NCBI GenBank assembly: GCA_964030785.1
Contig: OZ034972.1
Span: forward strand, 52,343,038-52,407,037
Direction: 5' to 3'
DNA: 64,000 nt
From: Siderastrea siderea
Lineage: Eukaryota > Cnidaria > Anthozoa > Scleractinia > Rhizangiidae
The notes under the pieces are model-generated. The model ran no database searches and was not told the DNA's origin. It saw only the letters and a program-made list of their open reading frames with translations. Below, one piece after another: positions 42,940 through 53,138 of the stretch. Numbering within the stretch: the first letter of the stretch is position 1; each line of letters opens with the position of its first letter. Position numbers and translations under genes: made by a program.

Positions 42940-45834
42940 TGTCGTCGATTATTCAATATGTGATCAAGATTTATTTCAACATGTAGCAAATTTTATTGTT
43001 AAAGAGCCATCCTGTTTATCAGATCATAGCCCAATAGTGACTTGGCTGAATATTAACACGAATATTTCTAATCGGGATGCAATACCTGCAAATGATACTT
43101 TGACGAGTTTACCGAAACAGTTCTGCTGGGAGCATGACTCCACACAAAAATTCAAAGAGGCACTACGGTCTCCAAGTACCCAAACGTTAATCCGAGAGTT
43201 TCTAAACGACAACGAATCAATCGCAAATGTTAACATCTCCCTTCAAAAAGTAGAAAACATTTTCATCGCAACTGCAAAACGCTGCTTAAAGATAAAAACT
43301 ATAAAAAAACATAAACGCGCCCAATTATCTTCAAACAAAAAATGGTTTGATAAAGAATGTCGCTTGAAAAGACATGAATTAAGAAAATTAGCAAATCAAA
43401 AACACAGAGATCCCTTAAACGTCATTCTCCGTGAAGAATATCATACTGTCTTAAAACAGTATAAGAACCTTCTAAATAATAAAAGAAATGAATACTACAA
43501 TAACAAGATTTCTGACCTAGAGGAAACCGCCCTCGATTCAGACAAGAAACACTTTTGGAATTGTCTGAAATCAATTGATGACTCAGTGAAATTAAAACAT
43601 ACTCCACCGATTTCAGAAGAAAATTGGATGAAACATTTCCAGTCTCTTCATTCAAATGACCCTCTTAACTCCGATCAACAAAACCTTATCTATGAGTTAC
43701 GAAAACAAGAAGACAACAAAATGCAATCGCATCCATTGGACTTCTTCATCACAGAAGCCGAAATACGTACAGCAGTAAAAAAATTAAAGAATAACAAATC
43801 ACCCTATTCAGACAAAATACGAAACGAAATGATTAAAACTAGTTTAAATGAAATGATACTCGTTTATCAGAAACTTTTCAACAATATTCTTGATTTGGGA
43901 TCAATGCCTCAAATGTGGTGTGGTGGGCTCATTACACCAATATTCAAGTCTGGTTGAAGAAATGACCCCTCAAATTACCGAGGAATTTGCGTTTCTAGCT
44001 GTCTAGGAAAATTATTTTGTTCGATTTTAAATCAAAGACTTCTAGAACATGTCAACTCGTTGAACATCCTTCACAAATCTCAAATCGGTTTTTTACCGAA
44101 TAACCGAACTGCAGACCATGTTCTTACTTTGCGAACATTGATAGATAAGTACGTTAATTGTCACCATGAAAAGGTATACGCCTGTTTTGTCGATTTCAGG
44201 AAAGCTTTCGACTCGGTATGGCACGATGGGCTCCTTTATAAACTGCTGCAAAATAATGTTGGAGGAAATTTTTATAACCTAATCAAAAGCCTCTACTACA
44301 ATTCTACCGGTTCTATAAGGATTGGCAATAACCAAACGCGACCTTTTCAATATGCAAGAGGTGTACGCCAAGGCTGCATTCTGAGTCCACTTCTGTTTAA
44401 CCTATACATTAATGACTTACCTTTCTCTTTCGACAATATTCTATCTGATCCATTTGTTTTACCCAATGGAACCAAATTAAACTCTCTTTTGTATGCAGAT
44501 GACTTGATTATACTATCACGATCAAAAACAGGGCTGCAAAATTGTCTCAATGCATTAGCCCAGTACTGTACATCGTGGATGTTACAGATTAATCCTAAGA
44601 AAACTAAAATAATGGTTTTTCAAAAACGCGCGAAAAAATATGAATGTAACTTTTATATTGACAAAGAAAAGAATTATACTTATCTAGGAACGCGAATTTC
44701 TTCATCTGGAAATTTCACACTGTCGTTGGATCACTTGTGAGAAAAGGCTCTTCATGCTCTTTTTGCTTTAAGACGGCACGTTGACTTAAGCCGTTTAAAA
44801 CCCTCTCTTGCTTGCAAAATTTTCGACACGATGATTTCACCCATTTTGACTTATAATAGCGAAGCCTGGGGTGTCTTTGCTAAATCAGATTTCAAGTCTT
44901 GGGACACTTCACCAATTGAAAAAAGTCACTTACAATTTTGCAAACGCTACTTACAAGTTAATAACAAGGCATCTAATATTGCATGCCGGGCTGAAATGGG
45001 TCGCTTCCCTTTAACCTTTGATATAAATAAACGAATTCTTAAGTACATAAGTTATCTTCAAAATAAAGATCAAAACTCCTTCGTCGTGCAATCACTGATA
45101 ATGTCAATAGATTTGCACTGTAATGGTAAAAATAGTTTCTATTCCAGTGTTATAAATATGCTCAATTATTATGACATTCCCTTTAACTTTAATCATGACA
45201 CTTTAGATGACACTAAGATAACGTACCTTGTAGATCAAATGAAAAAGAAATATATCGCTTATTGGAAACATTCTCTTTGTAATTCTCAAAAACTAGAATT
45301 TTATAATACTATTAAAGACAGTTATACACCTTCGCCTTATTTACATTTGACTAGAAAAAATCCCAATCGAAAAACGCTTGTGAAACTAAGAATAAGTAAT
45401 CACAAACTCCTGATTGAAACAGGAAGATATAACAATGTCCCCAGAAGTGACAGACTATGCACTATTTGTGGGCATAATGTTGAAGATGAAACCCATTTTC
45501 TATTTCATTGTCCAAGATATTCATCACTTAGAGACAACTTTTTCAGTAAAATAGATCATGTAATTTCGAATCCCAAGCAGCTATCAATTTCAACCTTGAT
45601 TGTGCAATTAATGAACTCCACTGACTATTATATTAATATGCAATTAGTGCAGTTTATATCGTCCTGTTTTGAAATGAGAGACAAATTATTGTCAAATTCT
45701 TGATCAGTGATTATTTGATTAGTTTTGTTTAATGACTTTTTATTGTAATTATTGTTATTATATATTATCTTATGCTTTTGCAATACTGTAATGTTTTATG
45801 GTCATGCAAATAAAGCGCAAGTGTTGTTGTTGTT
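42940..45834 (+). mobile_element. 5'-truncated LINE (non-LTR retrotransposon)
   Basis: The element starts within the C-terminal part of the endonuclease (VVDYSICDQDLF, then CLSDHSPIV with the catalytic His, about 43010-43035). It continues through the reverse transcriptase and ends in a 130-bp 3' UTR followed by (GTT)n at 45822-45834. 5' truncation and a short simple-repeat tail are typical of CR1/L2/Jockey-group LINEs. Confidence 0.88.
43037..45703 (+). pseudogene. LINE ORF2: endonuclease end, reverse transcriptase, C-terminal zinc knuckle; two in-frame UGA stops
   Basis: One reading frame runs through 889 codons with only two interruptions, both TGA (43955-43957 and 44738-44740). Motifs in order are NPK-like spacer, LKNNKSPYSDKIRNEM (about 43780), NYRGICVSSCLGKLF just after the first UGA, VDFRKAFDSVWHDGL (about 44190), GVRQGCILSPLLFNLYINDL (about 44360) and catalytic LLYADDLIIL (about 44490). 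The end has a zinc-knuckle-like CTICGHNVEDETHFLFHC (about 45460-45515). The protein would nick target DNA and reverse-transcribe the element's RNA. The 5' truncation and stops make it inactive, but the otherwise intact frame implies recent insertion. Confidence 0.88.
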
Positions 45835-46364
45835 ACTGTAAACATAGGCCCGCCATGCGTGCAGAACCGAGGAAGTAAAAATGACAGTATAGGATACTGA
45901 CAGTATAGGATTTTTAAACCTTTTTTCAATGCTTTAAGCGGTTATTTTTATGTTTCGCTTAATTAGGAGGCCATATCCTAGGGGCTGAATTTGGCTAAAT
46001 TTCGTGCCACAGCTCCTTTAATAAGGACATTTGTGCTCGTTCAACCAGCCAGAGTAATCTTTTGCGTCTGCCTGCTATTAGAACTGAAGTAGCTAGGAGA
46101 TCGTGTTATTACTATGGGACCACGGTTTTCAATAATTGTAAATGTACATAATCTTTTTCCCCATCTCTTGAAGTTTTAATGATTTACTACTATTGTACAC
46201 ATTTTTATAGAGTATAGTCATAAAGTTTAGTTAGATAACTCAATGCTCCTGTTGATAGCAAAGATGCTTTGTAAGCTTCCTGAATGGACTACCCTGAGTA
46301 ATACATGTTTATACATTTTTTTCTTATATGTATTTTCTAAATAAAGGCGTCTATCTTTCTACCT
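45835..46364. other. No gene recognised
   Basis: AT-rich DNA after the LINE. It begins with ggcccgccatgcgtgcagaa, which resembles 25805, and has a tandem gacagtataggat pair at about 45882-45908. Confidence 0.45.
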
Positions 46365-46655
46365 ATTTTTAGCTTGTGGCGGTCTTGATTGGTATAACTG
46401 GTTTGACAGATTTTTAACTCCTTTGAACGAAGCATTCTGGTTGGCTGCCGTAGTTTCTATTGTTTAAAGCTTATTTACAAACAAGCTTCAAATCGCTTCT
46501 CATTTGTGATGCAAAATCACTGAACCGTAACGTTCTTGTGCAAGCTTCCATTTCTTGCCGCTTTCATTGTTACTGCAGACAAGTATTATTATTTAAGAAA
46601 AGGAAACTAGTTTCAGTTCACTGATTCATAAATTGTGCATTTAATGATGGCGCCA
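46365..46655 (+). repeat. Dispersed direct repeat, partner of 16235-16550
   Basis: Same order of blocks as at 16235-16550, with a 24-bp insertion (agtattattatttaagaaaa and onward) near 46582. Confidence 0.7.
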
Positions 46656-46662
46656 ATAAACC

Positions 46663-46980
46663 AACTACACACAGATTTTAAGTGAAAGTATTTATTTCAA
46701 CAGACAAACATTTTTCCTATCTTATCAATTTCTTTGACTTAACAGTATCCTCTTTTTCTCATCACGGCCTCTATTTCTTCCTCCACAATTTTATTTCCCT
46801 CCTCCTTCTCCTCCTCCACCTCAATTTTATTTCCCTCCACTACCACCACCTCCACCGTCACCACCACCACCACCACCACCACATTTCTACTGTTTCACTC
46901 CCGCCGCTTCAACAAACCAACTACACACAGATTTTAAGTCAACGTTTTTATTTCATCAGACAAACATTTTTCTTGTCTTA
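46663..46980 (+). repeat. Tandem pair of a 70-bp block around a pyrimidine-rich microsatellite
   Basis: aaccaactacacacagattt begins both 46663 and 46913, followed by the same 65-70 bp. Between them lie tcctcctccacctcaatttt and (CCA/CAC)n stretches like those at 47400-47620. Confidence 0.7.
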
Positions 46981-47331
46981 GGGAAGTGTCCATAACAGGA
47001 GTACTCGATAAGGACCCACCTTGTGTAGGGGGGGTAGGGGGGGTAGGGGGGCTATGCAAGATACCACCTGTCTGATTAGCCAAATGGACAAAATTTATTG
47101 GCCTCAAAATTTGAGTTGAGACTTTCATATTAGGTGTGCATGAAGATTGCATTGCTGGAGAAATGGCACAGGGAGGTTTGAATCTTTTTCCTAGTTTCTA
47201 CTCCTAATAGAGTGGGGGCTATACAAACAAGACACCATCTTCTAAGGTGGGGGAAGGGGCACATAAAGAGCCCACCTGTCTTTTTGCGGAATGGTGGGTC
47301 CTGTCTGATTACAATACTTTTGACCATTTCC

Positions 47332-47950
47332 CTTATTAATTTCTTTCACTAAACAGTGTCCTAGTTTTCTCATCACGGCCTCTATTTCCTCCTCCAAAAT
47401 TTTATTTTCCCTCCTCCTCTTCCTCCTCCTCCTCCTCCACAATTTTATTTCCTTCCCTCCTCCCTCCTCCTCCTCCTCCTCCTCCTTCTCCTCCTCCTCC
47501 TCCTCAATTTTATTTCCCTCCTCCTCCTCTTCCTCCTCCTCCTCCTCCACAACTTTAATTCTCTCCGCCACCTTCCCCACCACATTTCTGTTGTTTCACC
47601 TCCACCACCACCACCACCACATAAAAAGAGGGGTACACGAAGGGTACAATAGAGGTACAGTAGGGGTACAGGAAGGGTACAGAGGGGGTGCAGTAGGGGT
47701 ACAGGGGGTACAGAAGGGGGGCGGGAGGGATACAGGAAGGGTACAGGAGGGGTACAATAGGAGTACAGAAAGGGTAAAGAGGGATACAGGAGTGGTACAG
47801 AGGGAGCAATGGAAGCGGTGGGGGTGAAACAATAGAAATGTGGTGGTGGTGGAGGAAAATAAAATTGAGGTGGAGGAGGAGAAGAAGGGAAATAAAATTG
47901 TGGAGGAAGAAATAGAGGCCGTGATGAGAAAAAGAGGATAGAGAATGCGA
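47332..47950. repeat. Inverted pyrimidine/purine arms around a GTACAG minisatellite (small foldback-like structure)
   Basis: The left arm (ctcatcacggcctctatttc, repeated tcctcctccacaattttatt, then ccaccacatttctgttgttt) is inverted on the right (about 47826-47938). Between them, 47630-47810 is a minisatellite of ggtacaggaaggg-type units. A third copy of the arm lies in direct orientation at 46750-46905. Long frames on both strands here are low-complexity artefacts of (CTC)n and (CCA)n. Confidence 0.65.
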
Positions 47951-48182
47951 GAATGCGTCTACATGGGCCGTTGTGTTGTGTGGAGGGAGGGGGGTGGGGG
48001 AGGGTTTTAAGAGAAGAACATAATCCAATCGGGCACGCTTCCGTTTGATAAAAGTTTTCCAATATCAATTTTCGACTGTTAAGACCCTGATTTCTAATTT
48101 GCTAGGTTTAGCTATTCCTCAGCCAGTTTGGAAATAAAATCCCAAAACGGATAGTTTTTACACAATTCAGCCTTCTTTGCAG

Positions 48183-48271
48183 GCACGAGGAAGGGAAAAC
48201 AGAGAAAAAAGACACATGAACTGCAAAATAGAATGGAAAGACATGCAAGTGAAGTGGACGAAGAAAGTTAA
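48183..48271 (+). CDS. Candidate terminal coding exon of an unknown gene
   Basis: A strong acceptor (ttcagccttctttgcag) is followed, after two bases of a split codon, by a frame beginning TRKGKQRKKTHELQNRMERH and ending SEVDEES and TAA. The charged, non-repetitive composition looks like a real C terminus. No upstream exon or poly(A) signal was identified and no family is recognised, so this is tentative. Confidence 0.3.
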
Positions 48272-48665
48272 AACATATCTTTTTAGTTTCCGGTTTTCAA
48301 GTTTTGAACTTCCGGCAACTGCACCAGTATTCGATATGTTTGTGCTTCCTTTCAGTCCTTTGACACTACAAAGTGAAAAGCAATTTATTTGTATTCTAAC
48401 GGTTCATATTTAGGTCATTTGCATTTGATAAGTGACGCCAAGAAAAAATCCTTAAGCTCAGTGGCGGAGATGCTCTCATGTTTGTCAGTTGAGCATAAAG
48501 TACGCTATAGTACGTTTTTACAGAAAGTGAAGAGTACTGGCGTCCCTTCGTAACATTAAAATAATCATCACTGACTGTCTCACTGTCATCGGCTATATTC
48601 ACATCTGATACAAATGCTCTCGACACGCTCGTAAGCGACTGATGTTTTACTCGGTAAAACTTTTA

Positions 48666-49067
48666 TTTTCACTAGCGACGGATCGGAGTCGGAGTCGTAA
48701 TAGGGAAAATCAAACAACGGAGTCGTAAGCGGAATCGTAAGGGCAACGGAATCGGAGTCGCAAGGATCAGAAAGTTTCCATTTTCTTCCGATTATGCTCA
48801 TGACTCCGTCGCTTACGATTTAGTGAAAACCAAATTGTCGGAGTCGGAAGCAGAAGCGGAAGAATAAACAAATCACAGGGCTTGTCCACAGGCTCTGTGA
48901 TTGGTTTATTGTTCCGCTTCTGCTTACGACTCCGACAACTTGGTTTTCACTAGATCGTAAGCGACGGAAGCGTAGGTGCTTACGACTCCGTTGTTTGATT
49001 TTCACTAGATCATAACGCTCTACGCTTCTGATTACGACTCCGACTCCGATTCCGTCGCTAGTGAAAA
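48666..49067. mobile_element. Highly palindromic MITE (TTTTCACTAGCGACGGA termini)
   Basis: The ends TTTTCACTAGCGACGGA and its inverse are near perfect. Inside, the motifs cggagtcgtaagcg and cttacgactccg recur in both directions. The middle has its own palindromes (aatcacagggctt...ctctgtgatt; gaagcggaa...ttccgcttc). The whole 402 bp could fold as a branched hairpin. Confidence 0.75.
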
Positions 49068-49338
49068 TCAGCCTTAAGTCAGCTTGTAATCCACGAATGA
49101 ATATTCATATGGTTGTCATGGTTACTCGCTTTCTTATTTATATTCTCTACGCCTTTAAGTGTCTCACTAATGAATTAAAAAAAAATAAATTTGCGACGCC
49201 TAAAAAAAAACCAAATGAATAAAAAAAGAGGCAATAACATTAGGGGATTAAAAATAGCATTTCCTTTAATTACAATACTAAAAGCTCTGACAGGAACGAT
49301 TTAATGTTAAAAGCTATATCGGAACATCGAATAGAATA

Positions 49339-49344
49339 TTTATT
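49339..49344 (-). promoter_or_regulatory. Polyadenylation signal AATAAA of the small membrane protein gene
   Basis: AATAAA on the minus strand, 104 nt after the stop codon at 49448-49450. Confidence 0.6.
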
Positions 49345-49447
49345 GCGAATAAGGACTGCCTCCAGCTGAAAACCTGAGAGTACTTTATGCCTACATTGTC
49401 AATATAGGGTGTTAAATTTATAGTGTCTACGAATCTACATAAACTCT

Positions 49448-50384
49448 TTAGTTTGTTTCGTCTTGATCTTTTCCTAATATCCACCGATAAAACCGTACTG
49501 GCAGCATCAAAAGTTGAACGACCCAGTCAAACAACGGGGCGCAACAAGGAGAGCAACATTTGGCTGAAATAAAGATAGACATGTATATCATATATATGTC
49601 ACAAAAACGGATTGAAATGGTCTGAAAGGAATAATTATTTAGTTTTTCTTTTCTTTTTTTTTTTTTTGCAATTCGTCACTGGTTTTTTCCTGCGAGTTTG
49701 CAGCTGATTCCGGGTTGTGTTGAAAACCTTATTACATTCGCATTAGCCATGCGAGCGTCAATTTAGTTCTAGTGAAACCAAGCAATACGAGTTTCATTCA
49801 ACAGCGGAGCCATAAAAAATCATCAACTGGCTCTTTTAATTTGTCAGTTAACAGAAGGAACTTCTTTTTGCTTGCCCACAAATCAAGTCACAGCTCCCTG
49901 TGTCGTTTGCAAAGCCTATATTTGGGAAAGTGTCCGCCTTTCGTCTGCCTCCAAAATAAAACGATATTTTTTCGGCCTTAAAGCCGGCATCGTCAACAGT
50001 GGCCACGTTTACTCTCTCACTTATGTTATTTGGCATAAGAAATAAGTCTAGAAAAAAAAAACTCACATATGAGCAGTTCTCGGAAACCAACTGAAAAAGC
50101 CAACGGAGTAAGCGAAAACAAGATGAAAAAAGATCAATTCATATGATCATACCTGGTAAAAGAATTATCCAGACAAAAATGGCCAACAGCGTGAGAAGAA
50201 ATACAAAAGGAAACAAAATGAAACCGAACACACAACGAAAACATGCTAAACACTTTGACCCACAGCTTTTCTTCTTCTTGCATTTTTCACTTGAACCCTC
50301 CTGGTCTGGGCCGGACTCCAAATCTTTTGAGCCTCCCACGAGCTGGGCTGATTCACTATCCTTGTCTTTGCCCCCGTTGCCCAT
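49448..50384 (-). CDS. Small Cys-rich membrane protein, two exons (50153-50384 and 49448-49563)
   Basis: Splicing joins 232 nt and 116 nt into 348 nt, exactly 115 codons plus stop. The donor CCAG|GTATGA is at 50153/50152 and the acceptor ctttatttcag ends at 49564. The ATG at 50384 (gaaATGG context) is chosen because the frame extends upstream only to a GTG. Residues 1-33 are polar and acidic (MGNGGKDKDSESAQ). CKKKKSCGSKCLACFRC (35-51) is a basic Cys cluster likely to be palmitoylated at the membrane face. Residues 52-77 are one transmembrane helix (FILFPFVFLLTLLAIFVWII). The second exon adds KCCSPCCAP (79-87) and an amphipathic or membrane-lying stretch (LFDWVVQLLMLPVRFYRWIL). Junction and composition agree across the splice, which is strong support. 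I do not recognise a named family. Confidence 0.75.
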
Positions 50385-50944
50385 TTCAGAATCCGCGGCG
50401 CTTTGTTTTGTTTTCACGATCTTTGAAACTCAACTCACTTTGAAAACAAAGCGACGCCTGGCACCAGACAGATGTTTCGTGTTTGAACGCACATGCAGAT
50501 TGCCTTTGGTCAACTTATTGTTTAGTGGGTCCGCATAAAATGGAGGCTAGGATGACGTCGATACAATTACTCGATACCTTCGATACGTAACGAGAAAATA
50601 TCGAAACTCACGAGTAATCCCGTTCGATACCGTTGGATACTGCTCAGGTGACCACTTGGAATTTGTAATCGTTGCTATTAAAGCTCTAAGAAATTATTGC
50701 TTCAACGACTGGAAACGCAAGCCTAACTACTTTTCTTTGTTCTTGACCTGTTCTGGTAATACTACAATCGAGTAGACCCTGAGCGACGAAATAAAAAAGT
50801 CCGGCTTGAGCAATGTCGTCACAATCTCTTACTGTGGCAGTTGTATCGGATCGATTTTAAGAAACTGGTATCGACGCAGTCTTTCTGATAAACTTATCCA
50901 TTCACGTCCAGAGGTTGAAGATATTTGCAGCGTTTACTAACAAC

Positions 50945-51345
50945 ACACGCCCCAGCGCGATTCTTTCAGGGCGGCCAGTGTTAAGTTTTGGTGGTTGTCG
51001 GCCAAACAAGTAATAAAATCATTTAAACTCCATTGGATACCCAGAACATTGGAGCCACACTGTGAAGATTTTTTACAAGATAAAAAAGGGTGAAATTTCC
51101 CAAAATCGAGTTTAATCCAAAAGGAAAAACAACACAGGTTAATTATCATGAATTATGCTGCATGTGAGATATTTATGATCCGCTCACGGACTAAGGCCAT
51201 TCATGCATTAGTGTGGCTTCCAAATGGGTCTCAACGTGCTGTAGAACTTTAACTTTTATTTTAAATGTTATCCGATTCTTTTCTTTCATTGATGACATTC
51301 ACCAAAACTTGACTTTGGCGGCGAATGAAGTGCGTTGCGCGCATT
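50945..51345. mobile_element. Diverged MITE-like inverted repeat
   Basis: gcgcgattctttcagggcgg and cagtgttaagttttggtg at the left are inverted at about 51298-51345 (caccaaaacttgactttggc, then gaatgaagtgcgttgcgcgc), with scattered mismatches over about 50 bp. The interior is non-coding. Confidence 0.5.
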
Positions 51346-52500
51346 TGATTGTTAAGCGCTATAACAATAATAGTAGCATTTCCTCCTTTGAGCAACTAAT
51401 ATTATTGGACAAATCTTTGTCATCTGTACTTATGTCAGTCTCAAGACAACTATCGGCACAATTTACATTTAAGGAAAAAGAAATAAGATCCGCTCTTGAA
51501 GGAAAGTAAAATACAAATAGGAGACAAAGGAAAGATCAAAATTAAACTGTTTACTCTCTTGTCAGTGAAGAAAGTATGACGAGCTCTTATTCACGATGGG
51601 ATTTAGGAGCGATATTGTTTGTTCTTAGAAAATGGGAATGGCGGCGGTATCATTGTTACCGCCAACACTAAAAAGAAAAACCACTTCTGTAGATTGATTT
51701 TCAAATATGACAAAATGCGTTTCAAGCCATTGTAGTGGGTTTATTGAATATTCAAGCCACTGACAAACTTGCATAAACGTGATTGGCAGAAGTATATAAT
51801 ACGAATGGCTGAATAGCAAAAGCAATCTAAGTTCGCTTTATGGAATATAAATCAGCATGTATCAGGTGCCATCTTTTTTAAGCACTTTCCACGCAAAACA
51901 CTTTAAATTCAGTTAATGTGCCATCGCTAAACCGCAAACGTTTGATTACCACAAGAATGGCTCTGCACGTGCAATAATTTATATACATCGTAGCAGACAA
52001 ACGCAAACCCTGAAGAGATAGGCTATGATATCCACATGAATCTCGTAATCCGAAATTGTATTCGTAAAAAAAGCAGCTGGTTATCTTGAAGCAGGGGCTC
52101 AGTCGGTCATTTGTGAGCGTAATAAGTCTTTATCGTCTCCTTCATATCTACCAATTTCCTATTTGACATGGAAGTTCAGTTAACAAGCCTGGTCGTGCTT
52201 TGCCTCGGTGAGGCTTTGTGAGAAAATAGATATCTGATATATCAATAAACCCCATATAAACAGAAAGCCGTTTGATATACGCAGGTTTCTCATAATTTCG
52301 GGCAAAAAAGCCTACCAAATTGCTGAAAGAAAAAATATTGCAGGGCGCCAGACGTATAAAATAAGAGGTTATAGCATATACTAATGGCACTCCAATAAAA
52401 CCAACTCGGATTGACGTTGTTCTGTATTTGTTAGACAGATGACAAACACCTTCAAGTGCTAATAAGGTGTTTTTAGCAGAGCTAAGCAACAGAGTGGACG
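51346..52500. other. No gene recognised; probable 3' flank of the 52636-52704 gene
   Basis: AT-rich DNA. Frames at 51625-51825 and 52148-52489 lack domains and convincing splice sites. Confidence 0.45.
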
Positions 52501-52506
52501 AAACAT

Positions 52507-52512
52507 TTTATT
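52507..52512 (-). promoter_or_regulatory. Polyadenylation signal AATAAA
   Basis: AATAAA on the minus strand (gaaATAAAatg context), about 125 nt beyond the TGA at 52636-52638. Confidence 0.5.
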
Positions 52513-52635
52513 TCATTTGAAATTCTAAATTTCATAAAATTTACCGCTACAGTACAGTTTTTAGTGCGTGAAGTCTTTCAAACACAGATGCCGTTTTTCC
52601 ATTCAAGGTTATATCTACATGTTTGAATTTGATTC

Positions 52636-52704
52636 TCATTTTGATTCAAGTTCCGCGCACCGTCTCTTGATTTCTTCACAGAGTTCTTCCCTTTTCACAT
52701 GTTC
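52636..52704 (-). CDS. Terminal coding exon of an unknown gene
   Basis: The acceptor ttttttggtttctttctcag opens a phase-0 frame of 22 codons, starting EHVKREELCEEIKRR and ending ELESK, then TGA. The dense Lys/Glu/Arg heptad-like composition suggests the end of a coiled coil. A poly(A) signal follows 125 nt later. Upstream exons must lie to the right. None is seen before 53030, so the intron probably contains the giant element 53039-62441 and runs past it. The parent gene cannot be named from 22 residues. Confidence 0.5.
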   Translation of the reverse strand, partial: EHVKREELCEEIKRRCAELESK

Positions 52705-52935
52705 CTGAGAAAGAAACCAAAAAAACAAAAATCAGTCGAACGTCAGTCTACTGAATATGATTGCCTGTGGAGCAGTTTTAAAAATTCTTTTTCAGAAGCT
52801 TATTATTATTCTGTATCTAACGCGCTCTACAATTGATTAACAATTTCGTGAGTTGCACGTTATAAACCAATAAGAACAAAAATCGTGGGTCCTCTTTTTT
52901 TACAACCAGTAAGGAGCTGGAGCACTGACTGCATA

Positions 52936-53024
52936 TTTTCCCGCGCTTGGCTCTGGCTGCACGTTTTCCCGCGCTTGCAACTAGTGGCTTGCTTTCCCGC
53001 GCTTGGCTTGGGTAGTTTTCCGCT
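52936..53024. promoter_or_regulatory. Cluster of TTTCCCGCG (E2F-consensus-like) motifs
   Basis: TTTTCCCGCGCTTG-type motifs occur at 52936, 52964 and 52994, with a partial TTTTCCGC at 53017, spaced 28-30 bp. They match the E2F site TTTSSCGC but may equally be a short 30-bp minisatellite. They stop just before the target duplication of the giant element. Confidence 0.4.
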
Positions 53025-53138
53025 GTTGCAAATTCGCGGTAATGCGTTCATGTAAGCTACATATAACGTCCCAGTATACATACCCATCTATGTAAGGGAC
53101 ATATAACGTCCCATTATATGAAACGTATACTTCGTTCA

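Noticed and set aside
47445..48068. 207- and 157-codon frames on the minus strand
   Set aside because: They are mostly (CTC)n, (CCA)n and GTACAG minisatellite translations with no domain.
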